64,000 bases of DNA, taken from NCBI GenBank assembly GCA_029204225.1, contig CM055108.1, forward strand, positions 47,263,146-47,327,145, written 5' to 3'. Under the pieces are notes generated by a model. That model had not been told where the DNA came from, searched no databases, and worked only from the letters and a program-made list of their open reading frames with translations. How positions within the stretch are numbered: the stretch's first letter is position 1; each line of letters starts with the position of its first letter. Below, piece after piece: positions 58,119-64,000 of the stretch. This DNA comes from Diphasiastrum complanatum. Its lineage: Eukaryota > Streptophyta > Lycopodiopsida > Lycopodiales > Lycopodiaceae. The position numbers and the translations under genes were made by a program.

Positions 58119-58630
58119 CTAAAATCTAGCCTTGGAAACCACAATGCTTTTATCAATAACTCCAATTGAAGATCTAAGCTTGACAAATGAATCTTTAGGT
58201 AAAGATTTAGTAAACAAATCTGCCAAGCAACTTGATGATGGCACGTGTTGGAGCTTGATCTCTTCGGCTTGCACTTTCTCCCTCACAAGAGCAATCTCGA
58301 TGTGTTTGCTCCTTGCATGGAATGTAGGATTAGTTGCAAGTGATTGGGCTGATTGGTTATCACAATAGATGATAGGGATCTCCTCCTCCATGACATGAAG
58401 CTCCAACAATAGCCTTTTGAGCCACAAGACCTCCTTGCATGTTGCAAGGCCTTGTATTCGGATTTCATGGAAGATAGGGAGATGGTATCTTGCTTTTTAG
58501 AAAGCCATGATACTACTCCATCACATAGAAAGGTGGCAAAAGCACTTGTTGATCTTCTATCCACTTTGTCACCTGCAAAATCCGAGTCACTATAGGCTCT
58601 TAAGTCAAGATTAGTCCCTCTATACAAAAT
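58119..58630 (-). pseudogene. Element H RNase H fragment
   Basis: Minus strand AYSDSDFAGDKVDRRSTSAF, VVSWLSKKQDTISLSSMKSE, a frameshift after YKALQ, then WLKRLLLELHVMEEEIPIIY, SKHIEIALVREKVQ and the family ending CLADLFTKSLPKDSFVKLRS. One RNase H motif reads SSMKSEY where STEAEY is usual. Truncated at 58630, where unrelated DNA begins. Confidence 0.85.
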
Positions 58631-60513
58631 GCCATCTGCACCATGGAAACTCCAACACCTGTGCCAAGCCTAGACTCCTGCAAATACAGCCAAATGCATG
58701 AAAGCTATAGATAGCTCATCCACGCCCGTAATGGTAGATGTCTCCCCATCGACGCCAATGTCCAATGATTGGCCACATGCTGTAATGCCAATCTCTACTC
58801 CCAAATGAACACACCATGAAGTCCTCGCCATCAGTGTCCTCTCTAGTAGATCACTAGCAAAACACCCATCATAGTGTTTGTCCTCCGATCACACCCCATG
58901 TGATCTCCATCAGCTCTCCAACCTAGAGCTGGCTCCCAAAGTTTCACACTTTGTCCATTTGCGTCTGTAGCTTCCTGATTCCATCATGAATCCCCCCTAT
59001 AAGTCATGTCCATCAAATGACTCAAGTCCAATATGAAATAGCTGCCCCCTGATGATCATCCCATGTCATCCTGCAATGCTATCCCTACCAGGTATTCCAA
59101 TGCCATCCTTGATAAAAAAGATCTGAGCATCTACCCTATAGTGCCCACCTGTATTCCGCCAAGCTAGCTCCAAGCTGCTCCTGTGAATGGTTCCAAACCA
59201 CTCCCTGAGAATACACTGAGATGTGAACTCCAAAGCCACCATCAAGTCCCTCACATGACTGTGCATGCCAATATCCCTCCAAGTGAACCTGTGAGATCTT
59301 CCATGGCCCAAACCAAATGATCTGCACCCTGCTATCACTAGAATTTGCATCTCTGATGCAATACTGATATGGCAAATTGACTTGACTTACCCAGAATAGG
59401 CAGTTGAAGTGTATCTCTCTGATGACAAACTTGATACACTGCTCCACAACTACAATGGCTTGATCAAAATTGACTTACCAACCGAAAACCGTAAAATTAT
59501 CACACTCACCACTCACCAAGAGCATCCAAAGTGTGATTATTGACCCGCTCTTCATCCTCCATGTGTCTCACACACAGCTCGTCCAATGCAAGTCCGCTAT
59601 CTTGCCCAATGGCTTCCAACTGGCACCACCTCGCACTTCCATCACCTGTGACCACCAAAATATGTGTACCTCCAAGCTAGCCCATATTTCACTCCGAACG
59701 AGAAATTTCCAAGCTACAGATGCGTGTGTCAGTGCAGCTATCACGTGACTCAACAAGATCATCGTTGATCATGCCTGTAAGAGCGTTCCCCCAAAACGCC
59801 ACCTGACGTTGGTCAGTTCTAACCCCAAGAGTTGAACCTGATCACAAGAATTTTTCCCCTGTAACCAGCATAACATGCCTACCTCTCACCTGTGATTGCT
59901 TGCCCTCTCAAAATTGTCACCAATGATGAGTAGTCACGCTGCCAAACTGCACTTTCTTCGTCAAAACTAGCTTTCTCCACACAATTCCGCTACCATTCGC
60001 CCCCATACTGCATTTACCGCCTCCAAACGCCTTGTTATCCTGTCAAGAGTAAGCAATAATGATTTAGAAGTGATTATGCCTCATTTTACCACCCTGTAGT
60101 AGGTTTCACTAGCCAAAAATTTTCCCGAATTTGGCCCTACGGTACCCAAATGGTGAATGTAGCCCATCACTTTTCCTTGCTCTATGACGTCCCTAAAGAA
60201 ACAAAACGTTTCTGTTTACAAAGCCTGGCTAGTTTTTAGCCCTCGACCTGATGAAGATGTTCGCGAACACGAAAGTCAGGAGACACGAAACACAAAAAGT
60301 TTTGCGAACATGAAAGATTCACGAACGAGAATCTTTTGCGGTCTGGCACAAGAATCTTTTGTGGTCCAATACGAGAGAAAGGCAGACAAGCAAAACGAAA
60401 CCAACGATGGAAACAGAACCAACGATGAAAATGAAACCAATGACGCGACACGAAAATTGTCGCAAAACCCCATTTTGCCCTCATGCTCCAAAGAGTACCA
60501 GCAAAGATCACGT
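58631..60513. other. Unidentified C-rich region
   Basis: No domain recognised; plus strand rich in CCATC/CTCC, like 44024-44789. Minus frames at 59066-59447 are open but unidentified. At 60180-60480 there are repeated ACGAAAC/AACGATGAAA words similar to 13430-13480. Confidence 0.3.
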
Positions 60514-61334
60514 TGTGGAAAAGTACAAAATGGACCAAGAGTGGATCCTAATCTGATCCTCAAGAGGGATTGGATGTTAGATTTACTTGATCTATCAATC
60601 TACATAAGATTAAGATCAATCTAGATCAATTCTAGACATAAAAACCTAACAAGAACAATCATTAATGAAGGTAAATGTACTTGCTGGTTTCACACGTGTG
60701 AAACCTTGTCAGAGTACGGAATCCAACCTGAAAATAAAGTACACTATGATAGAACCTCAAAACAATCAAAACAAATGTAGACAAATAGAGAGAATTACAC
60801 AAAATTGCTTCCAAAATCAAGATTGATGTTTCATGTTGATTGTGGCCAAACATGCCTTTATATATACACTTTTTGGAGCTCGGGGTACTGATCATGCATC
60901 AGATCTCACAAGTGTGAGGATGCTTTGTCATCATCATGCAATTTTGACACTTGGATCAAACTTTTTATTTTGGGCATTTTTGGTCCAATTTCCTACTATA
61001 TGGAGATCTTCATGGAAATTTTCTAGAAGCAAAAACTCGCCTACTTCAGATTTTTCCACACGTGTGAGCTATCCTCTCCACATGGGATGCGACACCTATT
61101 CAAAGTATTTGGCTCATGCAATCAATAGATTGATGCCATGTGTCATATATCTAGAAAACTAGTTTTTGGCCTGTTTAGCCACTAGAACTTGAATTAAATC
61201 ATATGTACAACATATATGACTATGGTACATGACAAGTACACTAATTTCACACATGGGAATAGGCTCCACACATGTGTGTTTATCCTATATACATGATTTT
61301 GGCCTTGACCAAGCATGATTTTTGCATTTTCACA
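60514..61334 (-). repeat. Element I 3' LTR
   Basis: Plus strand TGTGGAAAAGTAC...GCATTTTCACA. Holds TTTCACACGTGTGAAA at 60688-60703, AGAGTACGGA nearby (60711), and another CACACGTGTG at 61057-61066. TTTATATATACA near 60855 (minus TGTATATATA) is a TATA candidate. Confidence 0.8.
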
Positions 61335-63735
61335 CTCCTCCTCAAAAATCTAGCTTGGTAAATCTAGCATAGATCTATCTATAACTCCAAGAGCCAATCT
61401 TAATTTTACAAATGGATCTTTAGGCAATGCCTTGGTGAATATATCAGCAATGCAATCTGATGATGAAACATGAATAAGCTTGATCTCCTTTGCTTGCACT
61501 TTCTCCCTCACGAAATGATGTGAAATCTCAATGTGCTTTGTTCGAGCATGGAAGACTGGATTGTTTGCAAGTTGTTGAGCTACTTTATTGTCACAATATA
61601 TGCATGGAATGTCTTCATCCTTGATCACATATAGCTCCTCCAAAAGCCTTTTAAGCCAAAGAACCTCCTTTGTTGTTGTTGTCATAGCTTTATACTCGGA
61701 TTCTGTTGATGAAAGAGAGATGGTATCTTGCCTTTTGGAAAGCCAAGATATAGCTCCTCCACATAAGAATGTAGCAAATGCACTTATGGATCTTCTATCC
61801 ATCTTGTCACCTGAAAAAACTTGAGTCCAAATATGCTCTTAAACAAATATTAGTCCTTTCATAAACTATGCCAAAGTCTTTTGTAGCCGAGATGTACCTT
61901 AACACCCTTTTTGCTCTATTCCAATGACATATTAATGGACTTTGCATGTATCGACTCAATTTGCCAGCACAAAAACTAAGATTTGGTCTAGTGATGGTTA
62001 AGTATATCAAGGAACCAATAAGCATTCTCTAGGTAGTGATGTCCTCAAAGGATGCTTTATCACTTTCCTTAAAATCTTTTACACTTAGTTCCATGGGAGT
62101 TTCAACTCCTTTACAATCAATCATGCCAAATTTTGCTAAGATTGATCTAGCATACTTAGATTGACATATGAAAGTAAAATCATTACTTCTAGTGACTTCT
62201 ATTACAAGTATAATTTTAAGAAGTCCTAGATCTGCCATTCTAAATTCACTAGACAAGGAAATTTTCACATTTTTGATGCCATCTAGATCATTTCTTGTGA
62301 GTATAATGTCATCATCATATAAACCTAAGATAATGATCTTCCCATCATTACATTTGTAGTACAATAATGGTTCATAAGAACTTACAACAAATCTAATGGA
62401 AATAAGATAGGAATTCCTAGAGTACCATGCTCTTGGTGCTTGTTTGAGTCCATAAAGACTCTTCTTCAAGAAACACACCTTGTCTTCTTCTCCATCTTTG
62501 ATGAAGCCCTCGGGTTGGCACATGTAGATTTCTTCTTCCACGAATCCATTCAAGAAAGCATTTGTCACATCAAGTTGGAAGAGTCCCATTTGAAAGAAGT
62601 AGCAAGACATATGATCAATCTAATGGTCACAAGCTTTGCAACAGGTGCAAAGGTTTCATCATAATCTATGCCTTTGACTTGCAAAAAACCTTTTGCTACA
62701 AGTCTAGCTTTATACTTATGAATGGAACCATTTTGATTATATTTCAATCTATATATCCATTTACAAGTTAAGAGGCTTCTTTCCATAAGGTAGATCAACA
62801 AGCTTCCAAGTTTGATTTTCCATTAGTGCATCGAACTCTACTTGCATAGCTTTCCTCCAATATTGAGACTTATTTGCTTCCTCAAAACTAGTTGGTTCTT
62901 CAAGCATAGTAGTCAAGAAAGTATAAGAGTTGAGTAGTTGAGAATCTTCCCTTTGCTCCCCTTTGTCACTATAAGTGAGCCTTGATGGCTCAATCCTTGT
63001 CCTTGTTGATCTTCTTGGCACCCTTGGACTTTGAGTAAGTTCCACTTGGTCTTCATCTTCATGAAGCTCTTCCTTGGCCATAGCATGATCCTTGACAAGT
63101 TGAGTGTTGTTGGAAGTCACCTTTCCTTTGGCTTGGAGAGATTCATCAAAAAGTACATCTCTACTTACAACAACTTTCTTGGTAATAGGATAAAATATCC
63201 TATAAGCTTTCTTACTTTCACTATAACCAACAAAGATGCCATTGAAAAAAGTGAGTTCTTCCTTTTTCCTTGTTTCTAAAGGAATATGCACATAACAAGT
63301 ACATCCAAAAACCTTCAAATCACTAAGATTTGGCTTTTTGCCAAACAATACTTCATAAGGTGTAAGTCCTTCAATGGCACTATTAGTCATTCTATTACAT
63401 AGAAAGTTTGCACATAAAATAGCTTCTCCCCAAAATGAAATAGGACGTGATGCATCTAATCTCATAGCTTTAGCACACTCACATAGTGTCCTATTCTTTC
63501 TCTCAGCTACTCCATTTTGTTGTGGAGTATATGTGCAAGTAAACTCTCTTCTAATGCCATTAGTTTCACAAAACTCTTTCATCCTATTGGAGATGTACTC
63601 CCCTCCATTATCACTTCTTAATACTTTCAGGCTAGTATTAAGTTGTTTTTCCACAAGAGTTTTGAACTCTACAAAGGACTCAAAAACTTTACTTTTCTTA
63701 GACAAGAGATAAACCCAAGAGTATCTTGATCTACC
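60514..63735 (-). mobile_element. Element I: 3' half of a Ty1/copia element
   Basis: 3' LTR 60514-61334 (821 bp), purine tract GAGGAGGAG (complement of 61335-61343), then RNase H, RT and most of integrase up to 63735, where homology ends. Gag, protease and 5' LTR are absent. Confidence 0.87.
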
Positions 63736-63756
63736 TAATATGGAGTTAAATGCCAA
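61350..63756 (-). pseudogene. Element I integrase, RT, RNase H (broken)
   Basis: From right to left: integrase (LRSDNGGEYISNRM, TPQQNGVAERKNR, LFGKKPNLSDLKVFGCTCY), linker (RRSTRTRIEPSRLTYSD), RT start (KGFLQVKGIDYDETFAPV) with a frameshift near 62780 and another near 62590, RT active site LGLYDDDIILTRNDL (usually LYVDDIIL), a stop at 62029-62031, ITRPNLSFCAGKLSRYM, a frameshift in the RNase H start near 61810, then SLSSTESEYKAMTTTTKEV and the end IADIFTKALPKDPFVKLRL. Truncated within integrase at 63735. Confidence 0.9.
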
Positions 63757-64000
63757 ATTTGCTAGTTTGGGTAACTAGTCTTGATTCTAGCTCATAGTTT
63801 GGATCTAGATCTTTTATTTGTGCATCCTCCATCACTTTTAGGATTGATTAAGATTCATTTTGCTGTAAAATTTTGTTAGATGGTTCATGCTTACAGAGAA
63901 ACATTGCCATGAAAGATGCTTTGAGATAGGTAAAAAAGTCGCTGAGCTCTTGGAATTGGAGAAAAGCTACAATAAGCTATGGAGACAATCCATAGAACTA
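63757..64000. other. No gene recognised at window end
   Basis: Anonymous sequence to the edge; nothing supported. Confidence 0.3.

Noticed and set aside
58631-60170. Envelope-like or host gene in the C-rich region
   Set aside because: Open frames exist but no motif or signal supports a specific assignment.

Overview
This window looks like nuclear DNA of a land plant with a large, retrotransposon-rich genome. The evidence is several families of Ty1/copia elements with primer sites matching plant initiator tRNA-Met, a miniature LTR retrotransposon (TRIM), plant-style introns, and one exon-sized piece of a plant-type Argonaute gene. The species cannot be named from the sequence. No housekeeping gene is intact here; almost everything recognisable is mobile DNA, much of it nested.

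Layout. 1-2624: fragments of an old copia element (RNase H end on +, gag head on -) joined to an anonymous repeat called R1 here. 2625-9238: a minus-strand copia gag fragment split by element A (2752-8708, TSD TCTCC), a decayed copia element. 9241-12935: two anonymous repeats (S1, S2), another inverted RT/RNase H + gag junction, and R1 copy 2. 13575-15190: a minus-strand, intron-containing gene related to Crypton/KIAA1958 (DUF3504-like) tyrosine recombinases, next to two GC-rich hairpins (15606-15760, 16562-16665). 18614-27608: copia element D, split by a composite insertion (21423-26346) made of a 379-bp TRIM plus copia element C. 27640-35704: minus copia F with R1 copy 3, split by minus copia element G (28442-32839). 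37203-43360: element B, a complete minus-strand copia element with one uninterrupted 1322-aa Gag-Pol frame, near-identical 682-bp LTRs and a perfect 5-bp TSD; it is the full-length relative of A. 43361-50195: relic fragments, a long CT microsatellite and element E, a relative of D. 50200-54540: anonymous DNA, part of it organelle-like, then GC-rich inverted repeats. 54561-54656: the Argonaute PIWI exon fragment. 54666-63735: anonymous ORFs, LTR J, LTR plus RNase H end of element H, and the 3' half of element I.

How the parts relate. A and B are one family; C, G, H and the gag fragment hosting A form another; D, E and the RT fragment at 9868 form a third. Only B appears able to encode everything needed to move. 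The points most worth a second look are (1) the TRIM, whose two 153-bp LTRs each carry a full tRNA-like cloverleaf with Pol III A- and B-box-like sequences; (2) the Crypton-like recombinase gene and its neighbouring hairpins; (3) the Argonaute exon with splice sites at both ends; and (4) a shared CACRTGTG plus GTACGG arrangement in the LTRs of several otherwise distinct copia families.
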